Assembly (NCBI RefSeq): GCF_006443685.1
Contig: NZ_VFYP01000001.1
Location: 1,550,001-1,614,000, forward strand
Reading direction: 5' to 3'
DNA length: 64,000 bases
Source: Rhizobium glycinendophyticum
GTDB taxonomy: Bacteria > Pseudomonadota > Alphaproteobacteria > Rhizobiales > Rhizobiaceae
Shown: positions 47,632 through 57,064 of the stretch, piece after piece
Numbering within the stretch: the stretch's first letter is position 1
Layout of the letters: each line of letters opens with the position of its first letter
Program-made: the position numbers and the translations under genes
Notes under the pieces: model-generated
What the model saw: the letters and a program-made list of their open reading frames with translations, nothing else
Databases searched by the model: none
What the model was told of the DNA's origin: nothing

Positions 47632-48939
47632 ATGGCGAGCAAGGCTGCTGGCAACGAGACGGCAGGATCCGCGAAAGGCTCGCCTGCGCGCGCCTTTTCG
47701 GGCTTCGAGCGCATGGTGGCCTGGCGCTACCTGCGCGCCCGGCGCAAGGAAGCCTTCATCTCGGTTATTGCCGGTTTTTCCTTCATCGGCATCATGCTGG
47801 GGGTCGCGACTCTCATCATCGTGATGGCGGTCATGAACGGCTTTCGCACCGAGCTCGTCTCCCGCATTCTCGGCATCAATGGTCACATGATCGTCCAGCC
47901 GGTCGATCAGCCTCTGTCAGACTATGCCGATCTGGCGACCCGCTTCAGTGCCGTCCAGGGCATCAAAATGGCGCTGCCCCTCGTCGAGGGTCAGACGCTC
48001 GCCTCCGGTCGCGAAGGTGCCGGCACCGGTGCCTTGGTTCGCGGCATCCGGCCCGACGATCTGACCAAGCTTTCGGTGGTTTCCTCCAATATCCGCCAAG
48101 GCGACATGGTCGGCTTTGCCACAGGGCAGGGCGTCTTGATCGGTTCGCGCATGGCGGCCCAATTGGGCCTGTCCGCCGGGGACACGATCACGCTCGTCTC
48201 GCCGGAGGGCGACGTCACGCCGCTCGGCGTCAATCCGCGCGTCAAGTCCTATCCGGTCTCTGGCATCTTCGAGATCGGCATGTCGGAATACGATGCCTCG
48301 ATCATCTACATGCCGCTCGAAGAGGCGCAGCTCTATTTCAACGTCGAGGGCATCGTCCAGTCGATCGAGCTCTTCATCGACAATCCTGATGATGTCGACC
48401 GGCTGCGCCCGCTCGTCGAACAGGCTGCGGGCCGCCAGATCTTCATCACCGACTGGCGCCAGCGCAACCAGACCTTCTTCTCGGCCCTGCAGGTCGAGCG
48501 CAACGTGATGTTCATGATCCTGACGCTCATCGTGCTCGTTGCCGCGCTCAACATCATTTCCGGCCTGATCATGCTGGTGAAGGACAAGGCCAGCGACATC
48601 GCCATCCTGCGCACCATGGGGGCGACCTCGGGCGCCATCATGCGAATCTTCTTCATGACGGGGGCGGCCATCGGCACTGCCGGTACGTTCGCCGGTGTGA
48701 TCCTCGGTGTCGTCGTCTGTCTCAACATCGAGAGCATCCGCCAGTTCTTCTCCTGGGTCTCGGGCACTGTTCTCTTCGATCCCGAACTCTATTTCCTCAG
48801 CCAGTTGCCCGCCGACATGAATGTCAGCGAGACGGTGTCCGTGGTGGTCATGGCGCTCAGCCTGTCCTTCATGGCGACCATCTTCCCGGCCTGGCGGGCC
48901 TCGCGCCTGGATCCCGTCCAGGCGCTGCGATACGAATAA
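47632..48939 (+). CDS. lolC: Lipoprotein-releasing ABC transporter permease LolC/LolE
   Basis: A 435-residue inner-membrane protein that extracts outer-membrane lipoproteins from the inner membrane for transfer to LolA. It has one N-terminal helix (about 35-65, [29 protein letters not shown]), a large periplasmic domain, and three C-terminal helices ([21 protein letters not shown] region onward), ending [13 protein letters not shown], the FtsX-family tail. Only one permease gene is present, as in many alphaproteobacteria, so it probably works as a homodimer (LolF-like). ATG 47632 follows AAGGAG. Confidence 0.92.
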   Translation: MASKAAGNETAGSAKGSPARAFSGFERMVAWRYLRARRKEAFISVIAGFSFIGIMLGVATLIIVMAVMNGFRTELVSRILGINGHMIVQPVDQPLSDYADLATRFSAVQGIKMALPLVEGQTLASGREGAGTGALVRGIRPDDLTKLSVVSSNIRQGDMVGFATGQGVLIGSRMAAQLGLSAGDTITLVSPEGDVTPLGVNPRVKSYPVSGIFEIGMSEYDASIIYMPLEEAQLYFNVEGIVQSIELFIDNPDDVDRLRPLVEQAAGRQIFITDWRQRNQTFFSALQVERNVMFMILTLIVLVAALNIISGLIMLVKDKASDIAILRTMGATSGAIMRIFFMTGAAIGTAGTFAGVILGVVVCLNIESIRQFFSWVSGTVLFDPELYFLSQLPADMNVSETVSVVVMALSLSFMATIFPAWRASRLDPVQALRYE

Positions 48940-48953
48940 GGATGCCGATCCCG

Positions 48954-49643
48954 ATGGCCAATGACATCGTTCTGTCTCTTGCCGGCATCGACCGCCATTA
49001 CGGCCAGGGCGAAACCGTGCTTTCGATCCTGAAGGGTGCAGATTTTACCCTGCGCACCGGTGAGACCGTCGCGCTCGTTGCGCCCTCGGGTACCGGCAAA
49101 TCCACCCTCTTGCATGTCGCCGGCCTGCTGGAGCATCCCGACGGCGGTGGAGTTACGCTCGGCGGTATTCCCTGCCAGGAACTGCCGGACGAACAACGCA
49201 CCGCGATCCGTCGCAACTCCGTCGGCTTCGTCTATCAGTTTCACCATCTGCTGCCGGAATTCTCAGCGCTCGAAAACGTGATGATGCCGCAGCTGATTGC
49301 CGGCCTGACCCGCAAGGAAGCGGCCGAGCGCGCCAAGCAGCTGCTGGATTACATGCGTGTCGGCCACCGCGCCGACCACCGACCGGCCGAACTCTCCGGC
49401 GGCGAACAGCAGCGTGTGGCGATCGCCCGTGCGGTTGCCAATGCGCCGCTGGTGCTGCTTGCCGATGAACCGACCGGCAACCTCGATCCCGAAACGGCAT
49501 CCTACGTCTTTTCGGCATTGGAAGCGCTCGTGCGCCAATCGGGCCTGTCGGCGATGATCGCCACCCACAATCACGAGATCGCGGGGCGGATGGACCGTTG
49601 CGTGACGCTCATCGACGGCAAGGTCGTCGAGATCGAGGCCTGA
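48954..49643 (+). CDS. lolD: Lipoprotein-releasing ABC transporter ATP-binding protein
   Basis: A 229-residue ABC ATPase. Walker A is APSGTGKST, the Q-loop [17 protein letters not shown] carries the LolD-type FQ/HLLPEF motif, the signature is LSGGEQQR and Walker [14 protein letters not shown]. It drives the LolC permease; gap to lolC is 14 bases. ATG 48954 is preferred over ATG 48942, which touches the AAGG sequence without spacing. Confidence 0.95.
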   Translation: MANDIVLSLAGIDRHYGQGETVLSILKGADFTLRTGETVALVAPSGTGKSTLLHVAGLLEHPDGGGVTLGGIPCQELPDEQRTAIRRNSVGFVYQFHHLLPEFSALENVMMPQLIAGLTRKEAAERAKQLLDYMRVGHRADHRPAELSGGEQQRVAIARAVANAPLVLLADEPTGNLDPETASYVFSALEALVRQSGLSAMIATHNHEIAGRMDRCVTLIDGKVVEIEA

Positions 49644-49714
49644 CCCTCCACTCCATCGCTGCTCATTATGCGGACGGGACTTTTGTTCCCGCTTCCGGCC
49701 GGGCTTTTTTGGGG

Positions 49715-49743
49715 TTGACGCAAGAACGAAAAGGGAACAAGAT
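49715..49743 (+). promoter_or_regulatory. Promoter with embedded LexA (SOS) box
   Basis: TTGACG (49715-49720) and CAAGAT (49738-49743) are 17 bp apart, a sigma-70 type pair. The spacer contains GAAC-N7-GAAC (49724-49738), an exact match to the alphaproteobacterial LexA site, so LexA would cover the promoter. The first downstream reading frame with a ribosome site is the 28-aa peptide at 49772. A T-rich run after a weak C/G hairpin at 49690-49710 may end the lolD transcript. Confidence 0.65.
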
Positions 49744-49771
49744 GAAAACATAGAGGAACAAGGAGACGGAC

Positions 49772-49858
49772 ATGACCGAAATCATTCGTGACGTTGCTGC
49801 ATTCACCTCCATGGCCGTATTTGTTGCCAGCATGACCCTCCTGATGCTTGCGCTCTGA
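49772..49858 (+). CDS. 28-aa single-pass membrane peptide, probable SOS-induced (SidA-like candidate)
   Basis: ATG 49772 follows AAGGAG at ideal spacing and the frame ends at TGA 49856. The peptide begins MTEIIRDVAAF (short charged N-terminus) and continues with a hydrophobic stretch of about 18 residues containing VFVASMTLLMLAL, enough for one inner-membrane helix, with almost no residues beyond it. It lies between lolD and dnaE, 29 bp downstream of a promoter carrying an exact LexA box. Known SOS-induced peptides of this size and topology include Caulobacter SidA (29 aa, blocks division through FtsW/FtsN) and E. coli TisB (membrane toxin). Sequence relationship is not demonstrated. Confidence 0.6.
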   Translation: MTEIIRDVAAFTSMAVFVASMTLLMLAL

Positions 49859-49971
49859 GCGGCCGCCGTTGAAACCTGTATACATGTGTCCGTCGCGGCA
49901 AACGTGACTGGACTTCGCAGTCCCGACCATCGAAAATCCCGCTGATTCAGTGCAGTGCGAGGGTGATCGAC

Positions 49972-52900
49972 ATGGGCGAAGGCAACAGCGGAGTGGACGC
50001 TCCATCGGGTCCCATGGTCGGACCGGGTTTTGTTCATCTTCGCGTGCATTCAGCCTATTCGCTCCTTGAAGGCGCGCTGCCGCTCAAGAAAATTCTGGGC
50101 AAGGCGGTGGCCGACGACCAGCCCGCGATTGCCATCACCGATACCAACAACCTGTTCGTCGCGCTTGAATTTTCTCAGAAGGCGATCGGTGACGGCGTGC
50201 AGCCGATCATTGGCTGCCAGCTGTCGATCGATATGGAAGATTCGACGGGAGAAAAGCGCGGCGGCAACGGGCATATGCCGGACCTGCCGTCCATCGTCGT
50301 GCTCGCCTCGGATGCCGCGGGTTACGAGCGGCTGGTGGATCTCGTCAGCCGCGCCTATCTGGGCGGCGATGCCGGCCAGCCGGTCCATATAAAGCTGTCT
50401 TGGTTACAGGAGAGCGGCACTGAGGGCCTGATTGCGCTCACCGGCGCTGCCGGCGGTCCGATCGACCGCATGCTGCGGGATGGCCATTCCGCCTCTGCGG
50501 AGGCGCGCCTCTTGGCACTCAGGCGCCTCTTCGGAGATCGGCTTTATGTCGAATTGCAACGGCATGGCAATTACGACCGGACCCATGAGCGCCGGGTGGT
50601 GCAACTGGCTTACGACCACGACCTGCCGCTTGTCGCGACCAACGAGGCCTTTTTTCCGACGCGAGACGACTATGATGCGCATGATGCCCTGATGGCAGTG
50701 GCGCACAACGCCATTGTCTCTAACGACGACCGCTTCCGCCTCACACCCGATCATTACCTGAAGAGCCGCGCGGAGATGCAGGCGCTCTTCTCCGATCTGC
50801 CGGAGGCTCTGGAGAATACGGTCGAAATCGCCCGCCGCTGCTCCTTCGTCCTCTCGACCCGCAAACCGATCCTGCCCCGTTTCACCGGCGGCAGCGACGA
50901 TCCGGAAGAGGCGGAACGCGAGGAAGCACTGGAACTGCGCCGTCAGGCGATTGAAGGCCTCGATAACCGCCTCGCAGCGCTCGGCATGGCACCGGGTTAC
51001 GAGGAGAAGGACTATCGCGACCGGCTCGAATTCGAGCTCTCGGTCATCGAGCGCATGAAGTTCCCCGGCTACTTCCTGATCGTTTCGGACTTCATCAAAT
51101 GGGCCAAGCAGCATGACATCCCGGTGGGACCGGGCCGTGGTTCGGGTGCAGGTTCGCTGGTCGCCTATGCGCTGACCATCACCGACGTGGACCCCTTGCG
51201 TTTCTCGCTGCTCTTCGAGCGCTTCCTCAATCCGGAACGCGTCTCGATGCCCGACTTCGACATCGACTTCTGCCAGGAGCGCCGCGAAGAGGTCATCCGC
51301 TACGTCCAGCGGAAATATGGCCGCGAGCAGGTGGGGCAGATCATCACCTTCGGATCGCTCCAAGCCCGTGCGGCCCTGCGCGACGTCGGTCGTGTGCTGG
51401 AAATGTCCTATGGCCAGGTCGACAAGATCTGCAAACTCGTGCCCAACAATCCCGCCAACCCGACGCCGCTCTCCAAGGCGATCGAGGAGGAGCCCAAGCT
51501 GCAGGAGGCCGCCGCCGAGGAACCCGTCGTCGCGCGCCTCCTCGAAATCGCCCAGAAGATCGAAGGGCTCTACCGTCACGCTTCGACACACGCCGCTGGT
51601 ATCGTCATCGGCGACCGCCCTTTGTCGAAGCTGGTGCCGATGTACCGCGATCCGCGCTCCGACATGCCGGTCACTCAGTTCAACATGAAATGGGTCGAGC
51701 AGGCCGGTCTGGTGAAGTTCGACTTCCTCGGCCTGAAGACGCTGACCGTGTTGAAGACCGCCGTCGACTTCGTCGTCGAGCAGCGCGGTCATAAGGTGGA
51801 TCTGGCGGCGATCCCGCTCGATGACAAGCTCACCTACGAGATGCTTTCGCGCGGGGAAACTGTCGGTGTCTTCCAGGTGGAAAGTGCGGGCATGCGCAAG
51901 GCTCTGATCGGCATGCGTCCCGACTGCATCGAGGACATCATCGCGCTGGTGGCGCTCTATCGTCCGGGCCCGATGGAGAACATCCCGGTCTACAATGCCC
52001 GCAAGCATGGCGAGGAGGAACTCGCCTCCGTTCACCCGAAGATCGACTATCTCTTGAAGGAAACGCAGGGCGTCATCGTCTACCAGGAGCAGGTCATGCA
52101 GATCGCCCAGGTTCTATCGGGCTATTCGCTCGGCGAAGCCGACCTTCTGCGCCGCGCCATGGGTAAGAAGATCAAAGCCGAGATGGACCAGCAGTCGGCC
52201 CGTTTCGTCGACGGCGCGATGAAGAACGGCGTGTCGAAGCCCCAGGCCGAGAACATCTTCGAACTGCTGGCGAAGTTCGCCAACTACGGCTTCAACAAGT
52301 CGCATGCCGCGGCCTACGCGATCGTCTCCTACCAGACCGCCTATATGAAGGCGCATTACCCGGTCGAGTTCCTGGCTGCGTCCATGACCCTCGATATGGC
52401 CAACACCGAAAAGCTCGTCGACTTCCGTCAGGATGCCGGACGCCTCGGTATCGAAGTTGTGCCGCCTTCGGTGCAGACGTCTTTCCGCCATTTCCAGACC
52501 GGGCCCAACCGCATCTATTACGCACTCGCTGCCATCAAGGGTGTCGGCGAAAACGCAGTCGAACACATCGTCGAGGTCCGCGGAGACAAGCCTTTCGAAA
52601 GCCTGGAAGATTTCTGCCTGCGCATCGACCCCAAGCAGATCAACCGCCGTGTTTTTGAAAGTCTGATCGCCGCCGGCGCCTTCGACTGCTTCGGCCGTGA
52701 CCGTGCCGAACTGATCGGCAGCCTTGACCGCATCATGGGCTATGCCCAGCGTGCCCAGGAAAACGCCGTAAGCGGCCAGTCCGACATGTTCGGTTCAGGT
52801 GGTGCAAGCGGTCCGGAAAAGATCGCCTTCGCGCCTTACACGCCGTGGCTGTCGTCGGAAAAGCTGATGCGCGAGTTCCAGGTGCTCGGCTTTTATCTGT

Positions 52901-53472
52901 CTGCCCATCCGCTCGATGCCTATCGCAGCCTTCTCGACAAACTGCGCGTCCAGAATTTCGCCGATTTCTCGGTCGCGGTGAAGCAGGGTGCGACGGCCGG
53001 TCGTCTGGCCGGAACTGTCATCTCGAAACAGGAGCGCAAAACCCGTACGGGCAACAAGATGGGCATCGTCACCTTCTCTGATGCATCAGGCCAGTATGAA
53101 GCGGTGCTCTTCTCCGAAGGCCTGAACCAGTATCGCGACCTGCTCGAATCCGGCAAATCGCTGGTCATCACGGTCGCCGCCGAAGAGCGCCCGGAAGGCG
53201 TTGGCCTGCGCATCCAGACGGCGCAGTCGCTGGAGGAGCAATCAATCCGCATGCAGAAGGCGATGCGCGTCTATGTCCGCGATTCCGGCCCCTTGCGTGC
53301 AGTCGCTGCCCACCTCAACGCTCGCGGCGACGGCCTCGTCTCCTTCATCGTCATCAAGGACGAGGGCAAGCGCGAGATCGAGGTCGAGCTCACCGAACGC
53401 TTCCGTATCTCACCCGAAATAGCTGCCGCCATGCGCTCGACGCCGGGCGTGCTGGATGTCGAACTGGTGTGA
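49972..53472 (+). CDS. dnaE: DNA polymerase III subunit alpha
   Basis: A 1166-residue replicative polymerase of the DnaE1 type. The N-terminal PHP domain begins HLRVHSAYSLLEGALPLKK; the polymerase active site has GPGRGSGAGSLVAY and PDFDIDFCQERREEVI with the catalytic aspartates; the fingers region has YRPGPMENIPVY and NYGFNKSHAAAYA. OB-fold and tau-binding C-terminal parts follow. A GAGGGTGA sequence precedes ATG 49972. About 110 bp separate it from the 28-aa peptide, with a GGACT/AGTCC hairpin between, so read-through from the SOS promoter into dnaE is possible but unproven. Length and motifs exclude the error-prone DnaE2 form. Confidence 0.97.
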   Translation: MGEGNSGVDAPSGPMVGPGFVHLRVHSAYSLLEGALPLKKILGKAVADDQPAIAITDTNNLFVALEFSQKAIGDGVQPIIGCQLSIDMEDSTGEKRGGNGHMPDLPSIVVLASDAAGYERLVDLVSRAYLGGDAGQPVHIKLSWLQESGTEGLIALTGAAGGPIDRMLRDGHSASAEARLLALRRLFGDRLYVELQRHGNYDRTHERRVVQLAYDHDLPLVATNEAFFPTRDDYDAHDALMAVAHNAIVSNDDRFRLTPDHYLKSRAEMQALFSDLPEALENTVEIARRCSFVLSTRKPILPRFTGGSDDPEEAEREEALELRRQAIEGLDNRLAALGMAPGYEEKDYRDRLEFELSVIERMKFPGYFLIVSDFIKWAKQHDIPVGPGRGSGAGSLVAYALTITDVDPLRFSLLFERFLNPERVSMPDFDIDFCQERREEVIRYVQRKYGREQVGQIITFGSLQARAALRDVGRVLEMSYGQVDKICKLVPNNPANPTPLSKAIEEEPKLQEAAAEEPVVARLLEIAQKIEGLYRHASTHAAGIVIGDRPLSKLVPMYRDPRSDMPVTQFNMKWVEQAGLVKFDFLGLKTLTVLKTAVDFVVEQRGHKVDLAAIPLDDKLTYEMLSRGETVGVFQVESAGMRKALIGMRPDCIEDIIALVALYRPGPMENIPVYNARKHGEEELASVHPKIDYLLKETQGVIVYQEQVMQIAQVLSGYSLGEADLLRRAMGKKIKAEMDQQSARFVDGAMKNGVSKPQAENIFELLAKFANYGFNKSHAAAYAIVSYQTAYMKAHYPVEFLAASMTLDMANTEKLVDFRQDAGRLGIEVVPPSVQTSFRHFQTGPNRIYYALAAIKGVGENAVEHIVEVRGDKPFESLEDFCLRIDPKQINRRVFESLIAAGAFDCFGRDRAELIGSLDRIMGYAQRAQENAVSGQSDMFGSGGASGPEKIAFAPYTPWLSSEKLMREFQVLGFYLSAHPLDAYRSLLDKLRVQNFADFSVAVKQGATAGRLAGTVISKQERKTRTGNKMGIVTFSDASGQYEAVLFSEGLNQYRDLLESGKSLVITVAAEERPEGVGLRIQTAQSLEEQSIRMQKAMRVYVRDSGPLRAVAAHLNARGDGLVSFIVIKDEGKREIEVELTERFRISPEIAAAMRSTPGVLDVELV

Positions 53473-53478
53473 GGAGTT

Positions 53479-54723
53479 TCAGCCCTTCGTCCGCGTCACG
53501 GTAATGAAATCCGTGCCGTCGCCGGTCTCTGGCCCGATCCCGCTGTCGGAGATGGTGATCGACGAGCCTTCGCTCAGCATCGTCTCGATCTTGGCGCGCA
53601 CGTCGTCTGGAATATCCAGGCGGGCGAGGGCGGCTTCGGCGGTGAAGAGAGCCGCATCATCAGCCGGTTCGGTAATGCCCAGCCGCTTCAGCGTTGGCGC
53701 CGGCAGGTGGTTGTCGATGCTGACGCTGCGCCAGTCGACCTTGCCCTTGAACCGGTCGACGTGGCTTGCTTCGAGGAAATGCGTGCCCAGCCCCTTTTCC
53801 GGTTCCCGGATACCAATTGCCGCCTCAAACACCGGCTTGAACTTCTGCCGCACCAAGATCTGTCCGGCGAGTGGCTTGTCTCGCCCAGCGGAGGCGGAGA
53901 GTTCGGTGATGAAGCGGGGCGAGAGGAGTTCGCCGTCCTTCTCGATCGACTTCCAGCGCTTGTAGCCACGGATGGCCGCCAGCGTCTGGCTTCCCAGCAC
54001 GCCGTCTGTCGCACCGGCATCGAAGCCGAGCTCGGTCAGCATTTCCTGAACGTCGCGGACCTCCTCGCGCTGGCTGCGCCGGGTGATCAGGATACGGAGC
54101 GGCGGCTCGTCTTCGAGCACCAGTTGCGCGGCGGCCCCCGTCTTCGGCAAGACTTCGTTCATCGCCACCTCGACGGGCTTGAGCGAGGCCTCGATCTTGG
54201 TCGGTCGCAGTTCGGCATCCGACAACAGACCGCCCGCGGGGATCGGCTGGCGCGGCGTAAAAAGGTTGGCCTGCGAGATCGGCCGCGGCGTCACCGGGTC
54301 GTCGGTGATGATCACATGGGCGCCCCGCTCGGTCATCGAAAACAGCGTCTTGGCAAAACCGTTCGGCAGGCGCACGCAGCCATGTGATGCCGGATAGTTC
54401 GGCACTTTGCCTTCGTGAAGCGCGATGCCGGACCAGGTGAGCCGCTGCATGAACGGCATGGGCGCATTCGAATAGATGTTGGATTCGTGGTACTTGCGCT
54501 TTTCAAGAATGGAAAAGATGCCGGATGGCGTCGAGTGTCCGGGCTTGCCCGTCGACACCTTCGAAGTGACCAGAACCTCGTCGCCGTCATAGACGGTCAG
54601 CGTTTGCGTGGCCTTGGACACGTAGATCTGCAAGGGGCCGCGATCACTGGCGGAAGTGGGGCCGCTGAGAACGCTGCTGGCCATGAGGCCGAGGCTGAAG
54701 GCGAGGGCGAAACGCTGGAACAT
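53479..54723 (-). CDS. L,D-transpeptidase (YkuD) with peptidoglycan-binding-like region
   Basis: A 414-residue exported protein with a signal peptide (residues 1-26, cleavage near TSASD). Residues 31-140 are a YkuD catalytic domain with the active-site motif HEGKVPNYPASHGCVRLP (His103, His114, Cys116), which makes 3-3 cross-links in peptidoglycan or ties proteins to it. At about 215-270 a peptidoglycan-binding_1-like segment (EEVRDVQEMLTELGFDAG, DGVLGSQTLAAIRGYKRW) follows. The C-terminal third is unknown. It converges with dnaE (gap 6 bp) and is otherwise monocistronic. Confidence 0.9.
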   Translation of the reverse strand: MFQRFALAFSLGLMASSVLSGPTSASDRGPLQIYVSKATQTLTVYDGDEVLVTSKVSTGKPGHSTPSGIFSILEKRKYHESNIYSNAPMPFMQRLTWSGIALHEGKVPNYPASHGCVRLPNGFAKTLFSMTERGAHVIITDDPVTPRPISQANLFTPRQPIPAGGLLSDAELRPTKIEASLKPVEVAMNEVLPKTGAAAQLVLEDEPPLRILITRRSQREEVRDVQEMLTELGFDAGATDGVLGSQTLAAIRGYKRWKSIEKDGELLSPRFITELSASAGRDKPLAGQILVRQKFKPVFEAAIGIREPEKGLGTHFLEASHVDRFKGKVDWRSVSIDNHLPAPTLKRLGITEPADDAALFTAEAALARLDIPDDVRAKIETMLSEGSSITISDSGIGPETGDGTDFITVTRTKG

Positions 54724-54853
54724 GATACGACCGGGAACACGCGATACAGGATGACGCGATGCTACCCGGCGAAGTTTAAGAAAAGTTTCGTGATCTCGTG
54801 TGGGCGGTGGTCATACACGTATCTTTGATCAGCTTTCCACAGGCGTCACGCCT

Positions 54854-55660
54854 TCAGACAGGCTTTACGCGACCTCTGCGCTGTTCCCGCAATTGCGGCG
54901 AGGCGACGGCCAGCAGGAGGGCGGCTATCGGCAGTGCAAAGGCATGGCCGAGATGCTTGAAGCCGAGAGCGCCGACCAGCCCGCCGAAAAAGAACATCGA
55001 CACGATCGGCAACAGGATCGAAAGCTTGCGGCCGTCAACCGGGATCGGCGGGTGAGAGCGCAGCCGTGCGATCCAGAGATAGGCAAACTTGCCGAGCTCG
55101 ATCCCCATATCCGTCACCATGCCCGTCAAATGGGTGGTGCGGATACGAGCGCCTGAAATCTTGGTGATCGTCGCATTCTGCAAACCCATGACGTAGCAGA
55201 GAAGCAGGGCGGTGGCCGGCGCGACGGCCGTCTCCTGCAGCGTGCCGAGACCCGCAAAAACGATCAGCAACCCTGACTCAAGCGCCAGCGGATAGGCATA
55301 TTGCTGGCGCCGCGCATGCCGTCGCGCCCAGTTGATCAGGATGGCGGACGAAGCCGCGCCACAGAGGAAGGCAAAAAGCAGCGCAAGACCTGAGCCAACA
55401 AGGCCGAACAATCCGAGCGCGAGATCGTCGGCGATCGATGAGACGACACCGGTCATGTGCGAGGTATAGCGCCCCACGGCCAGAAAGCCTCCCGCATTCA
55501 TCGCGCCGGCAACGAAAGCGAGGATGACGCCCAGCAGCAGATCATTGCCGCGACGCCGGTGATAGGAGGCCGCCACCCTGAATTGGCGCCACCGCCTGTC
55601 TTTACTGTGCGGGCGCACGGGCTGTCGCATCGTGGGCTCTGGAGTGTCGGGAAGGGTCAT
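54854..55660 (-). CDS. DUF1275 (YoaK-like) membrane protein
   Basis: A 268-residue protein with six predicted transmembrane helices, starting LLLGVILAFVAGAMNAGGFLAVGRYTSHMTG, the DUF1275 signature, and GLQNATITKISGARIRTTHLTGMVTDMGIELG, its second conserved block. Transport is suspected for the family but unproven. ATG 55660 lies 7 bases after the dinB stop, so it is likely translated from the dinB message and could share SOS control. A second ATG at 55630 is an alternative start. Confidence 0.8.
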   Translation of the reverse strand: MTLPDTPEPTMRQPVRPHSKDRRWRQFRVAASYHRRRGNDLLLGVILAFVAGAMNAGGFLAVGRYTSHMTGVVSSIADDLALGLFGLVGSGLALLFAFLCGAASSAILINWARRHARRQQYAYPLALESGLLIVFAGLGTLQETAVAPATALLLCYVMGLQNATITKISGARIRTTHLTGMVTDMGIELGKFAYLWIARLRSHPPIPVDGRKLSILLPIVSMFFFGGLVGALGFKHLGHAFALPIAALLLAVASPQLREQRRGRVKPV

Positions 55661-55667
55661 GGCAGAC

Positions 55668-56954
55668 TCAAGGTCGCTTGCTTGGGAAGGTGTATCCGGT
55701 CTGCACCGTACCCTTGCCAAACTTGTCGCGCAATTTGTCCATGGCCGCTTCCGCGGCCGCCCGCCGTGTCGCCTGCGCATCGACCAGATCCGGTGGATCG
55801 GCAGTGGCCGCATCGCGAAGGTCGCTCACTCCGATGCCGATCAGCCGGAAGCGCGTGCCATCGGTTTCCTTCTCGAGCAGCGCCATGCCGGTGCGAAAGA
55901 TCCGGTCGGCAAGCTGCGTCGGATCGTCGAGACGCCGGTTTCGGGTGCGCGACTTGAAGTCCGCGGTCTTGAGTTTGAGGACCACCGTATGGCCCGCTAT
56001 CCCCTGCCGTTTCAGCCGCCACGCAACCTTTTCCGACAGTTCCCGCAGATGGACGATCAGGTCTTCCGGCTTGCTGATATCCTCGAAGAAGGTTGTTTCG
56101 GCAGAGACACTCTTGGCCGGGTCGTTGGGATGCACTGTGCGATCGTCGATACCGCGCGACAGCCGCGCCAGCCGCTGCCCCATGACGCCGTAACGTCGCA
56201 TCAGGTCCGGCTCGTTCATCACCTGCAACTGTCCGATGGTGCGGATCCCGTCCGCCTGGAGCGTCGTCGCCAGGGCCTTGCCGACGCCCCAGATCAGCGA
56301 CACCGGTTTGTCGGCGAGGAATGCCACCGCCTCGGCAGCCCCGATCACTGAGAAACCTCGTGGCTTTTGCAGGTCGGAGGCAACCTTGGCGAGGAACTTG
56401 CAATAGGAGAGGCCGACGGAGATCGTGATGCCGATCTCCTGCTCCACGCGCCTTGCAAAACGCGCCAGCACCCGCGCTGGCGGTTCGTGATGCAAAAGCT
56501 CGGTGCCGCGCAGTTCGAGAAAGGCCTCGTCGATCGAGATCGGCTGCACAAGCGGTGTCAGTTCTTCCATGATCGCCCGCACCTCTCGCCCGACGCGAAC
56601 ATATTTCTCCATGTCCGGCTTTATCACGATGGCTTGGGGGCAGGCCTCCAGCGCCTTGAACATCGGCATCGCCGAACGAACGCCGTGGATGCGCGCCACA
56701 TAGCAGGCGGTGGACACCACCCCGCGCTTGCCGCCGCCAATGATGACAGGCTTGTCGACGAGGTCGGGATTGTCTCGCTTCTCGACTGCTGCATAAAAGG
56801 CGTCGCAGTCCACATGCGCCAGCGTCAGGTCATAGAGTTCCGGGTGATAGACCAGTCGGGGGCTGCCGCAGGCACGGCAGCGCCGTAGTCCTTCGGGCTG
56901 CCCCTTGAGGCAGTCACGGCAGAAGCCCGGAGAAGAGTGATCGCTGGCTGGCAT
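55668..56954 (-). CDS. dinB: DNA polymerase IV (Y-family translesion polymerase) with N-terminal zinc motif
   Basis: A 428-residue error-prone polymerase. Residues 12-29 carry CRDC and CRAC, a four-Cys zinc-ribbon-like motif added before the usual N-terminus. Then come [17 protein letters not shown] with the catalytic Asp and [17 protein letters not shown], the SIDEAFLEL active-site motif, and the little-finger domain. The C-terminus ends with a basic stretch and GYTFPSKRP but lacks a typical QxxLF clamp motif. The ATG at 56954 lies 5 bases from an exact LexA box; the longer ORF to 57068 is rejected because it would extend over that box and into the HAD gene stop. Confidence 0.93.
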   Translation of the reverse strand: MPASDHSSPGFCRDCLKGQPEGLRRCRACGSPRLVYHPELYDLTLAHVDCDAFYAAVEKRDNPDLVDKPVIIGGGKRGVVSTACYVARIHGVRSAMPMFKALEACPQAIVIKPDMEKYVRVGREVRAIMEELTPLVQPISIDEAFLELRGTELLHHEPPARVLARFARRVEQEIGITISVGLSYCKFLAKVASDLQKPRGFSVIGAAEAVAFLADKPVSLIWGVGKALATTLQADGIRTIGQLQVMNEPDLMRRYGVMGQRLARLSRGIDDRTVHPNDPAKSVSAETTFFEDISKPEDLIVHLRELSEKVAWRLKRQGIAGHTVVLKLKTADFKSRTRNRRLDDPTQLADRIFRTGMALLEKETDGTRFRLIGIGVSDLRDAATADPPDLVDAQATRRAAAEAAMDKLRDKFGKGTVQTGYTFPSKRP

Positions 56955-56959
56955 CGTTG

Positions 56960-56974
56960 GAACAAAGGTTGAAC
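56960..56974 (-). promoter_or_regulatory. LexA (SOS) box at dinB start
   Basis: On the minus strand the sequence is GTTC-AACCTTT-GTTC, an exact alphaproteobacterial LexA site, ending 5 bases before the dinB ATG. LexA bound here would block transcription of dinB, and probably of the DUF1275 gene behind it. dinB is a known LexA target in this class. Confidence 0.8.
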
Positions 56975-57064
56975 ATTGCCACCCTAGGCCGTGACCAATG
57001 ACGTGACAAGGCCCTCTTTCGCGCCAATCACGCTGTCCCCATCCTCTTGTCCGCAAGCGCGGCT

